Shown: positions 50,308-58,787 of the stretch, one piece after another | Numbering within the stretch: position 1 is the stretch's first letter | How the letters are laid out: every line of letters begins with the position of its first letter | Assembly: GCA_963809385.1 (NCBI GenBank) | Contig: CAWEJL010000014.1 | Span: forward strand, 39,139 to 103,138 | Length of the DNA stretch: 64,000 bases | Origin: JAKAIY01 sp963809385 | GTDB taxonomy: Bacteria; Chloroflexota; Ktedonobacteria; Ktedonobacterales; JADMIN01 | Reading direction: 5' to 3' | Notes under the pieces: model-generated | What the model saw: the letters and a program-made list of their open reading frames with translations, nothing else | Told to the model about the DNA's origin: nothing | Database searches by the model: none | Translations under genes and position numbers: made by a program

Positions 50308-50336
50308 CATGAAACATGCCCGCTTCATGAAACATG
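50308..50336 (-). promoter_or_regulatory. Two direct repeats upstream of the eRF1-like gene
   Basis: CATGAAACATG occurs at 50308-50318 and again at 50326-50336, start-to-start 18 bp, 50-80 bp upstream of the ATG at 50258. Each 11-mer contains a CATG at both ends. This looks like a pair of operator half-sites. No regulator is nearby. Confidence 0.4.
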
Positions 50337-50506
50337 TCAGCTTGTTGGTGTGTTTCGCCCGCGCTGGCAGTCTATCCGCGCAACGTCACAGAGTCGTCAC
50401 CGAAGGAATGAAGCGCAGTCACACTCCGCTCATAGCGGCGTCCGTCTTCAGCGCTTGGAGTGGGCGCCAGGCCCGCGCGCTGAAGGTCTGCCGGTGGGGG
50501 AACGAG

Positions 50507-50542
50507 AAGAGGGCAGGGAGCCGCGCGGCCCCCTGCCCTCTT
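50507..50542 (-). terminator. Terminator of the quinone oxidoreductase gene
   Basis: AAGAGGGCAGGG (50507-50518) pairs with CCCTGCCCTCTT (50531-50542), a 12-bp perfect stem, 15 bp past the stop on the minus strand. Confidence 0.65.
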
Positions 50543-50556
50543 TGATGGTGAACAGA

Positions 50557-51525
50557 TTATGGCTCGAGCAGCACCTTGCCTAGCGCGGCGCCCGTCGCCA
50601 GATAGTCCTGCGCCTCCGCAGCCTGGGCGAGCGGAAAGCCGCGATCAATGCGGACCTTGAGCTGCCCGGCGGCGATCCAGGTGAAGAGGTCATTCGCGCG
50701 CCACAACAGCTCCTCGCGTGTGGCGACGTAATGCCCCAGCGTCGGACGGGTCAGGAAGAGCGAGCCCCGCGCGTTCAATAGCTGCGGATCGAACGGCCCC
50801 ACCGGCCCGCTGGACTGCCCAAAGAGAACCATATAGCCGCGCGGACGCAGACAATTCAGGCTGGCGTCGAACGTGTCCTTACCCACCGAGTCGTAGACCA
50901 CGGGAAGGCCCTGGCCGCCGTTCAGCCGCCGGACCTCCTGGGGAATATCTACCTGGCGGTAGACGATGACCTCGTCTGCTCCTAGCGCACGCGCCTCCGC
51001 AACCTTCGCTTCGGAGCCGACGGCAGCGATCACCCGCGCGCCACGCAGCCGCGCGATTTGCGTCAGCAGGCCACCCACGCCGCCTGCCGCCGCATAGACC
51101 AGCGCCGTCTCGCCGGCTTTTAGCGGATAGGTGCTGTGCGACAGGTAGTGCGCGGTCATCCCTTGCAGCATCACCGCCGCCGCCACGCGCATGTCCACCG
51201 CTTCCGGCACGGGGACGAGTTGCCAGGATTGCGCGATAGCGTACTCCGCGTAGGCGGCCATGAACCCCGTGCTGGCCACGCGGTCGCCCACCTTCACCTC
51301 GGTAACGCCAGGGCCGACTGCGTCCACCACGCCCGCCGCCTCCGCGCCCGGCGTCCAGGGCAGGGGAATCTTGTACTGCCCCATCCGCTGGTAGATTTCG
51401 ATGAAGTTCAGCCCGATCGCGGCGAGCTTCACCCGCGCCTGTCCCGGCCCCGGCTCAGGCAGGGCGACCTCCTGCGGGCGCAGAACCTCTGGTCCGCCAT
51501 GCTGCTCGACTCGTATCGCGCGCAT
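50557..51525 (-). CDS. Quinone oxidoreductase (zinc-independent MDR family)
   Basis: 322 residues. An NADPH-dependent medium-chain reductase of the QOR/zeta-crystallin group. RAIRVEQHGGPEVLRPQEVA at the start, NFIEIYQRMGQYKIPLPWTP, the Rossmann glycines AAAGGVGGLLTQIARLRGAR, then VYDSVGKDTFDASLNCLRPR, and the late FSWLAAGQ-type helix here LFTWIAAGQLKVRIDRGFPL. The zinc-ligand Cys residues of alcohol dehydrogenases are absent. Full length. It most likely reduces quinones or other enones; the exact substrate is unknown. Confidence 0.92.
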   Translation of the reverse strand: MRAIRVEQHGGPEVLRPQEVALPEPGPGQARVKLAAIGLNFIEIYQRMGQYKIPLPWTPGAEAAGVVDAVGPGVTEVKVGDRVASTGFMAAYAEYAIAQSWQLVPVPEAVDMRVAAAVMLQGMTAHYLSHSTYPLKAGETALVYAAAGGVGGLLTQIARLRGARVIAAVGSEAKVAEARALGADEVIVYRQVDIPQEVRRLNGGQGLPVVYDSVGKDTFDASLNCLRPRGYMVLFGQSSGPVGPFDPQLLNARGSLFLTRPTLGHYVATREELLWRANDLFTWIAAGQLKVRIDRGFPLAQAAEAQDYLATGAALGKVLLEP

Positions 51526-51639
51526 ACGTTCTCCTCACTTCACAGCACAACAGGTTTCACTAGCAGGCGGGCGCCTGTCTGCCAGGCGCCCCGCACGCAT
51601 TGAGGCGTTCCCTATGGGAGAAGGAGCGAAACCGCGCCG

Positions 51640-52617
51640 TTAGCGGCCCGCCGGGGCTGGCGTGAGCGGCGCGGCGCGGGTGAGCGCATCCTCGACCACA
51701 CTGGCCAGCGCGCGGATGAAGAGCGGCGTCGAGTTGAGCGACTCGGTACGGTGGAAGGTGATGCCGTGCTCCTCGGCCTGCTCGCGCGCGCCCACCTCGA
51801 TGTCATAGAGGATTTCGAGATGGTCGGACAGGAACTGCACCGGCGCGATCAGCACATCCCGCTTGCCCTGCGCCGCCAATTCCGGCATCAGGTCGGCGAA
51901 GTCCGGCTTGAGCCACTCTTCGGGCGTGTGGCCCGCGCTCTGGTAGCAGAACTGCCACTGGCTGGCGGGTACGCCCGCGCGCTCGGCGATGGCAGCCGCT
52001 GTCTGCTTCAGGTTGTCAATGTAGTCTGGCTCGTCGGCCACTACCCGTAGTGGCATGCTATGCGCCGAGAGCAGCACTGGCGTCTCGTCCCGGCGCTCGG
52101 CGGGCAGCGCGTCCAGCGCCTCGCGCACGCGGTCGGCCACCGCCTGGAGGAACTCTGGCTGCATGTGCCAGTCTTCAGTGATCGCCACATTCAGGTCATC
52201 ACGGCCCAGCGTCGCGACCGCGTCGCGCATGGCCGCGATATAGCCACGCATCAGGATCGGCGAGTATTGTGGCGACATGATGACGCCCACCAGCGCGTCC
52301 GCGTCACGCGCGGCCTCTGGGACAACATCGGCGACTAGCGGCGCGAAGAAGCGCATGCCCGCCATGACGGTGAAGCTGGGGCCGTCGGGATGACGGCGGT
52401 TCAACTCCTCCTGCAGCGCGGCGGCCTGCTCCTGGGTGACGCGCAGCAGTGGCGAGCCGCCTATCAGCGCGTAGCGCCGCTTGAACTCCGCCACCACCTC
52501 CGCGCTCGGCTCGCGCCCGCCATAGACGTTGCGGAGATAGGCTGGAACATCATCGAGGGTTGGCGGGGAGCCGTAGGTCAGCAGAACGACACCAACATGC
52601 GAAGGGGAGCTGGTCAT
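51640..52617 (-). CDS. hemH: Ferrochelatase
   Basis: 325 residues. Inserts Fe2+ into a porphyrin, the late step of haem synthesis; whether the substrate is protoporphyrin or coproporphyrin is not clear from sequence. GVVLLTYGSPPTLDDVPAYL, YALIGGSPLLRVTQEQA, VLLSAHSMPLRVV with the catalytic His, WQFCYQSAGHTPEEWLKPDF, and VLIAPVQFLSDHLEILYDIE are family blocks. GAGG precedes the ATG at 52617; an ATG at 52638 is possible. No other haem gene is in the window. It lies downstream of a perfect hairpin that ends the rhomboid gene. Confidence 0.95.
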   Translation of the reverse strand: MTSSPSHVGVVLLTYGSPPTLDDVPAYLRNVYGGREPSAEVVAEFKRRYALIGGSPLLRVTQEQAAALQEELNRRHPDGPSFTVMAGMRFFAPLVADVVPEAARDADALVGVIMSPQYSPILMRGYIAAMRDAVATLGRDDLNVAITEDWHMQPEFLQAVADRVREALDALPAERRDETPVLLSAHSMPLRVVADEPDYIDNLKQTAAAIAERAGVPASQWQFCYQSAGHTPEEWLKPDFADLMPELAAQGKRDVLIAPVQFLSDHLEILYDIEVGAREQAEEHGITFHRTESLNSTPLFIRALASVVEDALTRAAPLTPAPAGR

Positions 52618-52670
52618 GGAAGCGCGCCTCACGTTCATTTGGTTCTTAAAATGTGGCGGGGATGATACCG

Positions 52671-52709
52671 TCTGGAGCTGACTGGGCGCAACGCCCAGTC
52701 AGCTCCAGA
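52671..52709 (-). terminator. 18-bp perfect stem with 3-nt loop
   Basis: 52671-52688 pairs exactly with 52692-52709, between the rhomboid gene (3' end 52778) and hemH. It ends rhomboid transcription on the minus strand. Confidence 0.7.
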
Positions 52710-52777
52710 ATGAGCCTTAATCAACTATAACCCTCACGCGCGCTGGCGCCAACCCTCCGTCAGCATTCCCGCTGATG

Positions 52778-53980
52778 TCAGCGCCGCCCGATGTTAGGCG
52801 ATAGTACTACACCCAGCGCCATGCCAGCCAGCAGCCCACCGATGTGGTCCGCTATGCCGATGCCAGGTGTCCCAAAGGTGAACATGATGTTGATCAGCAG
52901 CCAGAACCCCCACTGCATCAGCATGGCATTCGCCGCTGGCCCCAACACCCGCCGGTTCAGCAGGAAGAACGCCCCGAACGCGCCAAAGATGCCGAAGATC
53001 GCGCCCGACGCTCCCAGTGCGAACCCTGTTGTCCCCAGGAAGAAGACCTGCGCGATACCCGCGATAATCCCGGAGGCGAGGTAGATCGTCAGGAAACGCC
53101 AGTGACCGAAGATCTGCTCCGTCACAACGCCGACGAAGTACAGGGAGAGCATATTCACGCCGATATGGAAGATGCTCTCGTGCAGGAACATCGCCGTGAA
53201 GATGCGGTACCATTGCGTCGGGTCCTGCTGCATGTAAGGTAGCCCGATCTCGACACCGTTCGCATAGATGGGGTTGTTGAAGCTCGCAGTGTTGAAGAGG
53301 TCGAAGCCCGAGAGCGACAGACTGACGAGGTACACACCGACGTTGATGATCATCAGCGCGAAGGTCATGACCGGGATGTTGCGCGTGGCGAACCGCGTCT
53401 GAACGGCCACGCGCTCCGCCGCTGACCGCTGGTTCCACGGGCGGGCGGCGGGCTGTGGCGATGGCGGCGGCGCGGCGGGCGCCCCCGGCGCCATCGGCGT
53501 GGCGAAGACCTCCGGCACGACCGGATTGATCGGCGGGAACAGTTTGCTCAGGTCGTGAGAGCCTGAGAGCCGCGCGGCCTTCGACTCCGCCAGCGAAGCG
53601 TCGTAGGGCTGCCGCAACTGGCGCAGAATATAGCCGCGGATCGCATAGATGTACGGGCGCGGTGGGTCGAGCTCAGCGGCGCGGTCGAGCGCCGCCAGCG
53701 CGACATCGTAGCGCTGGGCGAGCATTGCGTCAATCGCCTGCGCCAGAAACGCGTCGGCAGTGTTGGGTGCCAGCCGCTGGACAGCCTGGCAGGCCATCGC
53801 CACGATATTGAATTGCCCCAGCGCCACGTTGGCCTCGGCCAGCCCCAGGTGCGCGCCCACCGCGTTGGGATCCACCTGCGCCGCGCGGGCAAATTCAGCG
53901 GCGGCCTCGCGGGCGCGCGCCTCTTTGAGCAGCGCGTCACCCTTCTCGATCAGCGCGCGCGCGTCCATCGTCTGTTCCAT
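52778..53980 (-). CDS. Rhomboid-family intramembrane serine protease with N-terminal TPRs
   Basis: 400 residues. Residues about 8-145 are three or four TPR-like repeats (KGDALLKEARAREAAAEFAR, AHLGLAEANVALGQFNIVA, DAMLAQRYDVALAALDRAAE, AIRGYILRQLRQPYDASLAE). A Pro-rich linker follows, then six membrane helices. Rhomboid signatures: RIFTAMFLHESIFHIGVNML, catalytic S325 in GASGAIFG, and H379 in ADHIGGLLAG. It cleaves membrane-anchored substrates within the bilayer; the TPR part would recruit or sense a cytoplasmic partner. The ATG at 53980 has GGAGA upstream; earlier ATGs at 53998 and 54040 lack support. Confidence 0.9.
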   Translation of the reverse strand: MEQTMDARALIEKGDALLKEARAREAAAEFARAAQVDPNAVGAHLGLAEANVALGQFNIVAMACQAVQRLAPNTADAFLAQAIDAMLAQRYDVALAALDRAAELDPPRPYIYAIRGYILRQLRQPYDASLAESKAARLSGSHDLSKLFPPINPVVPEVFATPMAPGAPAAPPPSPQPAARPWNQRSAAERVAVQTRFATRNIPVMTFALMIINVGVYLVSLSLSGFDLFNTASFNNPIYANGVEIGLPYMQQDPTQWYRIFTAMFLHESIFHIGVNMLSLYFVGVVTEQIFGHWRFLTIYLASGIIAGIAQVFFLGTTGFALGASGAIFGIFGAFGAFFLLNRRVLGPAANAMLMQWGFWLLINIMFTFGTPGIGIADHIGGLLAGMALGVVLSPNIGRR

Positions 53981-54058
53981 ATCGCCAAGTGTCTCCATCT
54001 TCGCGTCATTTGGTCCCCGCGCCACCCGCGTCATCCACACATGAGAGATGATAGCGGA

Positions 54059-54092
54059 GCGGCGTGCGGCGCGGCAAAGCGCCGCACGCCGC
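54059..54092 (-). terminator. 14-bp perfect GC stem-loop
   Basis: GCGGCGTGCGGCGC (54059-54072) pairs with GCGCCGCACGCCGC (54079-54092), loop GGCAAA, between ubiA (3' end 54206) and the rhomboid gene. Confidence 0.65.
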
Positions 54093-54205
54093 TCAACGCG
54101 GGCGTAGCTTCCCCGGCGCGGCCTTACAGGATAGTGTACGACGCGCGCGGCCTCTCCGTTTGAACCGCCCGACTGAGAGGCCGCTGAGAGGTCGCCGCAA
54201 GCCCC

Positions 54206-55120
54206 CTAGCCCACAATCACCGCCGCCAGCGTGAACACGAACACCGACACCGCCAGATAGCCGTTCATGTTGAAGAAGGCGACATCCAGCTTGGTGAAGT
54301 CGTCGGGATGCACCAGGCGGTGCTCCCAGATCAGCAGCCACGCCGCGCAGCCAACGGCGATCCAGAACGGCCACGCCAGGCCGAGCATCCCGCCGACCGC
54401 CGCGAGCAGCCCCACCGACGCGCCGTGCATGATCTCCGAGATTTGCAGCGCCCGTTCTGGGCCAAAGCGCGCGGGGATCGACTTCAGACCATGCGCCTTG
54501 TCGAATGCGATGTCCTGGCAGGAGTAGATCAGATCAAATCCGCCGACCCACGCGGCGACCGCCAGCCCCAGCAGCAGTGGCGGAATCAGGTTGGCGGCGC
54601 TGATCGTTGGATTGATCGCCAGCCAGCCCGCGATGGGCGCGATGCCGTCGGTCAGGCCCAGCACGAAGTGGCACAGCCAGGTGAAGCGCTTGGTATAGGA
54701 GTAACCCACCAGGAAGAGCGCCGCCACCGGCGTCAGCGCCAGGCAGAGCGGGTTGAGCTGCGCGGCGGAGAAGACCATCAGCGCCCCGGCGGCCAGCGCG
54801 AAGAGCGCCATCTCGGCTGGCTTGAGCAGCCGCTGGGGCAGCGCGCGGTTGGCCGTGCGTGGGTTGAGCGCGTCCATGCTGGCGTCGGCCAGCCGGTTGA
54901 CTGCCATGGCCACCGTACGCGCGCCCACCATCGCCAGCGTCACCCAGATCAGCGGCGCCCAGCCGGGCCAGCCGTGACTCGCGCGGGCCGCCAGCGCGGC
55001 CCCCAGATAGGCGAAGGGCAGAGCGAAGATCGTGTGCTCGAACTTGATCGAGTCCAGCAGGACCCGAATCTTGTGGGGAATTCCCGAAACGGCGCCGGTC
55101 TGTGGCGCTTCCACACGCAT
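54206..55120 (-). CDS. UbiA-family prenyltransferase
   Basis: 304 residues, eight or nine membrane helices. The two Asp-rich diphosphate-binding motifs are present: N75-x3-D79-x3-D83 (AVNRLADASMDALN, followed by PRTANRALP) and DLIYSCQDIAFDKAHGLKS with a DxxxD. It is closest in style to 4-hydroxybenzoate polyprenyltransferase-like enzymes, including the MqnP enzyme of the futalosine menaquinone route. It attaches an isoprenoid chain to an aromatic ring precursor in quinone synthesis, but which ring is not decidable. The start ATG at 55120 leads an N terminus without charge bias. A menaquinone role would be plausible for this lineage. Confidence 0.88.
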   Translation of the reverse strand: MRVEAPQTGAVSGIPHKIRVLLDSIKFEHTIFALPFAYLGAALAARASHGWPGWAPLIWVTLAMVGARTVAMAVNRLADASMDALNPRTANRALPQRLLKPAEMALFALAAGALMVFSAAQLNPLCLALTPVAALFLVGYSYTKRFTWLCHFVLGLTDGIAPIAGWLAINPTISAANLIPPLLLGLAVAAWVGGFDLIYSCQDIAFDKAHGLKSIPARFGPERALQISEIMHGASVGLLAAVGGMLGLAWPFWIAVGCAAWLLIWEHRLVHPDDFTKLDVAFFNMNGYLAVSVFVFTLAAVIVG

Positions 55121-55435
55121 AACATGGCTCCCACGCGGGCCAGTGGCCCCGGATGATGACGGTCGCGCCTGGGCGCGCGGCGAGGCCCGGCGCGAAACCC
55201 ATGCGTGCGAAATTATACGGCGTCGGCGGCGGCGCGCGCTATGGGCCTGGCGTCACTGGTGAAACAAACCCACCGTAAAGCTGCTCTAACCCCACTAGAA
55301 AGTCAATCCTGGTCCGTTTGTCCCCTCGCGCGGGCCAGCAGGCGGGAGGAGGGATGCGCCCTCGCGCGTCCCCCGCGACCACATCCCTTAGCGCCTAATC
55401 GGGGCGCTGACGGCGCGGGAAAGGGAGGATACTCC
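55121..55435. other. 315-bp divergent intergenic region
   Basis: No gene is supported. It holds the promoters of ubiA (minus) and the methyltransferase gene (plus). The best -10-like run is near 55212 (AAATTATACGG). No strong palindrome is seen. Confidence 0.4.
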
Positions 55436-56290
55436 GTGACAGAGACACCAGAGGTCGCTAGCAGTTATACCTTCGATCCGTTCGCGCGGCACCAATTTTA
55501 CCATGATGTCAACGAATCGCTCGTGCGGCTGGCGCTGCGCCAGCTCGATGAGAGCATGCCCGCCGGAAAGCCCGTCCGCGTAGCGGAGCTGGCGTCGGGA
55601 ACAGGCGCGGTTACCGAGCTGATTCTCGACGAGCTGGAGCGCCTGGGTCGTCCAGGTCAAGTGGTAGGCGTTGAGCCTTCGCCGGAGGCCATTGACATCG
55701 CGGAGCGGCGCCTGCGCGGCCGGCCAGTGGAATTCATCCAGGGCGAGGCCCGCGACATCGCCAGCCATATCAGTGACGCCGACGCTGCCTTCTTCTGCAA
55801 CGCGATTCACTTGATCTCGAACAAAACCGAAGTAATCAGCATGCTCTCAAGCGCGTTGCGACCGGGTGGCTTTCTCGCCATCAACAGTTCATTCTATACC
55901 GGCGCGTATGCCCCAGGCAGCGAGAAGTTCTATCATTTCTGGATCCGGCGCGCGCTCGGCTGGCTGCGCCAGCATCACCCTGAGGCGCGGCCATCGCGCC
56001 AGGAAAAGACCGCAGCGCGGGTCTGGCTGAGCGCGGACGAGTATGAGGCGCTGATGCGCGATGCCGGTCTGCGCGTCGTCGCGCGCTCCGAGGAGACGGC
56101 TCACATGCCGCTCAACTCCTGGAAAGACATCGGCAGCTACTGGCTGTTCATCGAGGGCGCGCTGCCCGGCGTGCCGATCCCAATCGGCGCCGAGGCGCTC
56201 AGTTGGGCCGCCGATCAGGTTTTCGACGAGCTTGGCCTTGAAGATGTGGAGCGCATCTGGCTGCAGCTCGTCGCCCAGAAGCCTGAGTAG
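55436..56290 (+). CDS. Class I SAM-dependent methyltransferase
   Basis: 284 residues. Motif I is VAELASGTGAVTELIL (about residues 46-61), followed by VVGVEPSPEAIDIAE with the acidic residue for the SAM ribose, then DAAFFCNAIHLI as motif IV and LRPGGFLAINSSFY as post-motif. The C-terminal third (TAARVWLSADEYEALMRDAG, LRVVARSEETAHMPLNSW) is a cap that may define the substrate. It could act on a small molecule; no context helps. The GTG at 55436 has GGGAGGAT seven bases upstream, and the frame open to 55205 has no homology. Convergent with the amidase gene. Confidence 0.85.
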   Translation: MTETPEVASSYTFDPFARHQFYHDVNESLVRLALRQLDESMPAGKPVRVAELASGTGAVTELILDELERLGRPGQVVGVEPSPEAIDIAERRLRGRPVEFIQGEARDIASHISDADAAFFCNAIHLISNKTEVISMLSSALRPGGFLAINSSFYTGAYAPGSEKFYHFWIRRALGWLRQHHPEARPSRQEKTAARVWLSADEYEALMRDAGLRVVARSEETAHMPLNSWKDIGSYWLFIEGALPGVPIPIGAEALSWAADQVFDELGLEDVERIWLQLVAQKPE

Positions 56291-56317
56291 CCGGGAAGCT
56301 ACCCCCTCCTGCTCCCT

Positions 56318-56351
56318 CACCCTGGGCGCGACGGGCTCGTGACCCAGGGTG
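56318..56351. terminator. Stem-loop between convergent genes
   Basis: CACCCTGGG (56318-56326) pairs with CCCAGGGTG (56343-56351). A second small hairpin CTGCTTC-ACAT-GAAGCAG lies at 56404-56421. Together they separate the methyltransferase and amidase genes. Confidence 0.55.
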
Positions 56352-56441
56352 GGTTGGCAGGGAACAGGTATCGCTCGCCATGCCCTCGGTGGCCAGCGAA
56401 CAACTGCTTCACATGAAGCAGTGTGAAACATTGCCCCTGTC

Positions 56442-57899
56442 TTACCCCAGCGGCGGAATACGCGTATGCCAGTCTGTCACGCGCTGGTAGGCGTGGCCGA
56501 GGCGCAACAGGGCGGGCTCGTTGAAGTGACCCGCCGCCAGTTGCAAGCTCACCGGCAACCCAGCGGCGGTGAAGCCGCACGGCAGCGCCAGCGCGGGCTG
56601 GCCAGTCAGGTCGAACGGGAAGGTGTTGCGCAGCAGCGCGTAGCCCGCCGTGACCTCGCGTGCGCCCAACCGCACGGGCTCGCTCAGCGCGTCCACACGC
56701 GGCGCGACAATGGGGAGCGTGGGCATGGCGATCGCGTCCAGATCGGAGAGTAGCGCCCGCATACGACTGGTGAGCGACTGGCGGAGGCGCTGGCCGCGAA
56801 TATAGTCCAGGGCGGTCACACTGTCTCCAGCCGCCAAGGCGTCACGAGTAGCGGGCGTGTAGCGGTCAGCGCGCGCGGGATACCACCCCATCTCACGGTG
56901 ATACGCCGTCGCCTCAGGCCGCTGGACAGCGCGGTATCCGGCATCGAACAGCCCGTCATCCAACTCGTTGGGCATATCCACCTCGCGGATTTCCGCCCCC
57001 AGCGCACGGTATACATCTAGCGCGGCGCGGACGGCCTGCTCCACCTCCGGCTCGGCGCCATCGAAGAAGAACTGGCGCGGGACTCCGATGCGCGCGCCGC
57101 GCACAGCTTCCTCCGGTGAGCGTGCGCTGACCAGCGCGGCGGCATAGCTCATCGGCGGCGTGTCCATGCTGTCGGGGTCGCGCGGGTCATGGCCCGCCAG
57201 CGCGTCCAGCAGCAGCGCGCAGTCCTCCACGGTTCGCGCGATGGGGCCGGCGTGGTCGTATGACTGGCTCAAGGCGATTACGCCGTAGCGGCTAACCAGC
57301 CCGTAGGTCGGCTTGAGGCCCGTCACGCCGCAGCAAGCCGCCGGGATGCGGATCGAGCCACCGGTGTCGCTGCCCAGCGCGCCGAGGAAGTAACCCGCCG
57401 CCACGCCCGCCGCCGAGCCGCCGCTGCTGCCCCCCGGCACGCGCGCTAGGTCCCACGGATTGCGTGTCGGTGGCGTAAACGTGCCATAGGCGAACTCATG
57501 CGTATTGGTCTTGGCGACCAGCACGGCGCCTTCCGCGCGCAGCCGCTCGACCGCCGCCGCGTCTTCGTCGGGGACGTAGTCATCCAGCACACGCGAGCCG
57601 GCGGTCGTCAACACGCCACGTGTCAGGTAGAGGTCTTTGACGCCGATTGTAACGCCCAGCAACGGGCTGGCGCGCCGCGCCTGACGCTGGTCGCCAAGCT
57701 GTGTGTCCGCCGCAAGCGCCTCCTCGCGGGCTGATGCCTCCATCAGTGTCACGCAGGCCTTTAGCTCGCCATCCAGCGCGTGGATGCGCGCGAGCCCGGC
57801 CTCCAGCAGACTCTCCGCGGTCAGCGAGGCGTCCCGCAGCGCGTCCGCCGCCCGCGCGATAGTCAGCGGCCCCTCAGCCGCCCGCTCCTGGTCGCTCAC
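56442..57899 (-). CDS. Amidase signature family enzyme
   Basis: 485 residues. Ser-cisSer-Lys hydrolase of carboxamides: K88 in IGVKDLYLTRG, the cis-Ser in VPGGSSGGSAAG, and the nucleophile Ser182 in GSDTGGSIRIPA. CCGVTGLKPTYGLVSRYGVI and DHAGPIARTVEDCALLLDAL are typical. GatA of the glutamyl-tRNA amidotransferase usually has SIRQPA; here SIRIPA, and gatB/gatC are not adjacent, so I favour a general amidase. A GatA role is not excluded. The start ATG at 57899 lies inside the 3' end of ispD (26-bp overlap), implying coupling. Confidence 0.85.
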   Translation of the reverse strand: MSDQERAAEGPLTIARAADALRDASLTAESLLEAGLARIHALDGELKACVTLMEASAREEALAADTQLGDQRQARRASPLLGVTIGVKDLYLTRGVLTTAGSRVLDDYVPDEDAAAVERLRAEGAVLVAKTNTHEFAYGTFTPPTRNPWDLARVPGGSSGGSAAGVAAGYFLGALGSDTGGSIRIPAACCGVTGLKPTYGLVSRYGVIALSQSYDHAGPIARTVEDCALLLDALAGHDPRDPDSMDTPPMSYAAALVSARSPEEAVRGARIGVPRQFFFDGAEPEVEQAVRAALDVYRALGAEIREVDMPNELDDGLFDAGYRAVQRPEATAYHREMGWYPARADRYTPATRDALAAGDSVTALDYIRGQRLRQSLTSRMRALLSDLDAIAMPTLPIVAPRVDALSEPVRLGAREVTAGYALLRNTFPFDLTGQPALALPCGFTAAGLPVSLQLAAGHFNEPALLRLGHAYQRVTDWHTRIPPLG

Positions 57900-58689
57900 T
57901 CGCGCCCCCTTCCATCATTCCCCCTCTCCCCGTGGGAGCGGGGGCCAGGGGGTGAGGTCGCCCCCGTACAATCGTCTCAGCCCGCGTCAAATCGTCGGGC
58001 GTCGTCAACTTCAAGTTGTCATCGGAGCCAGCGACGACCAATACTGGCGCGCCTAGCCGCTCGACCGTCGCGGCGGTATCTGTGCCATCAAAGCCATCGC
58101 TCTCCGCGCGGTCGTAGGCCGCAAGCAGCAGCCGCGCGTCGAAGGCCTGGGGCGTCTGCGCGCGCGCGAGCTCGCCGGGCGCGAAAAGCCGTGTCAGCCC
58201 GCCACCCGGCTCAATCTGGCCGATCTCCTCATCCGCGCCGACCGGCGCCGCCAGCAGCGCGCCGCCCGGCTCTCCCGGCGTCCGCGCGTCGCGCGCCAGC
58301 CGCTCGATCTCTTCAGGCGTGACCAGCGGCCGCGCGCCGTCGTGGATCATCACCAGACCGATCTCGCCAGACTCGATGCGCGCCCGCAACGCCGCGAGCG
58401 CCCGCCGCTCCGACCCCGCGCGCGTCGCGCCGCCCGCGACCACCCCGATCAGCTTGCGCGGCCCCGCGCCCGTCACGAGCGCACGCACGCGCTCCACCTC
58501 ATCGGGATGCGCCACCAGCAGGATGTCATCCACCGCCGCCGCTCGCTCGAACGCCTCGACACTCCAGAGCAGCGCGGGCCTCCCCGCCAGCGGCATGAAG
58601 ACCTTGTTCTCGCCCGCGCCCATGCGCGTCCCCTGCCCCGCGCAGAGGATCACCGCCGCCACGCGCCCTGTCGCGCTCTCTGTCACCAC
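57874..58689 (-). CDS. ispD: 2-C-methyl-D-erythritol 4-phosphate cytidylyltransferase
   Basis: 271 residues. Transfers CMP to MEP in the non-mevalonate isoprenoid pathway. VAAVILCAGQGTRMGAGENK with the catalytic Arg/Lys, FMPLAGRPALLWSVEAFERA, VMIHDGARPLVTPEEIERL, and TPQAFDARLLLAAYDRAE, VVAGSDDNLKLTTPDDL are family blocks. The enzyme ends naturally near RAETIV. The last 30 residues (HPLAPAPTGRGG and onward) are translated from the dispersed repeat and are probably not functional. ispF is not adjacent. The GTG start at 58689 has no strong ribosome-binding site. Confidence 0.93.
   Translation of the reverse strand: MVTESATGRVAAVILCAGQGTRMGAGENKVFMPLAGRPALLWSVEAFERAAAVDDILLVAHPDEVERVRALVTGAGPRKLIGVVAGGATRAGSERRALAALRARIESGEIGLVMIHDGARPLVTPEEIERLARDARTPGEPGGALLAAPVGADEEIGQIEPGGGLTRLFAPGELARAQTPQAFDARLLLAAYDRAESDGFDGTDTAATVERLGAPVLVVAGSDDNLKLTTPDDLTRAETIVRGRPHPLAPAPTGRGGMMEGGASERPGAGG
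57920..57959 (+). repeat. Dispersed hairpin-plus-tail repeat, copy 3
   Basis: CCCCCTCTCCC, CGT, GGGAGCGGGGG forms a near-perfect hairpin, followed by the tail CCAGGGGGTGAGGTC. It lies inside the 3' end of ispD (opposite strand), so part of the IspD C terminus is encoded by the repeat. Confidence 0.65.
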
Positions 58690-58787
58690 TCGCTCACTTT
58701 TCGCTCACCCACCACTAATGCGGCGGACAGCCTCACGTCACCGCTCGTTACCGAGTCTATCACAGCCTGCGCGCCCCGCCTCACGGC

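Noticed and set aside
56442..57899. Annotation as gatA (glutamyl-tRNA amidotransferase subunit A)
   Set aside because: The active-site segment reads SIRIPA rather than the usual GatA SIRQPA, and no gatB or gatC is adjacent. Kept as a general amidase, with GatA as a possibility.
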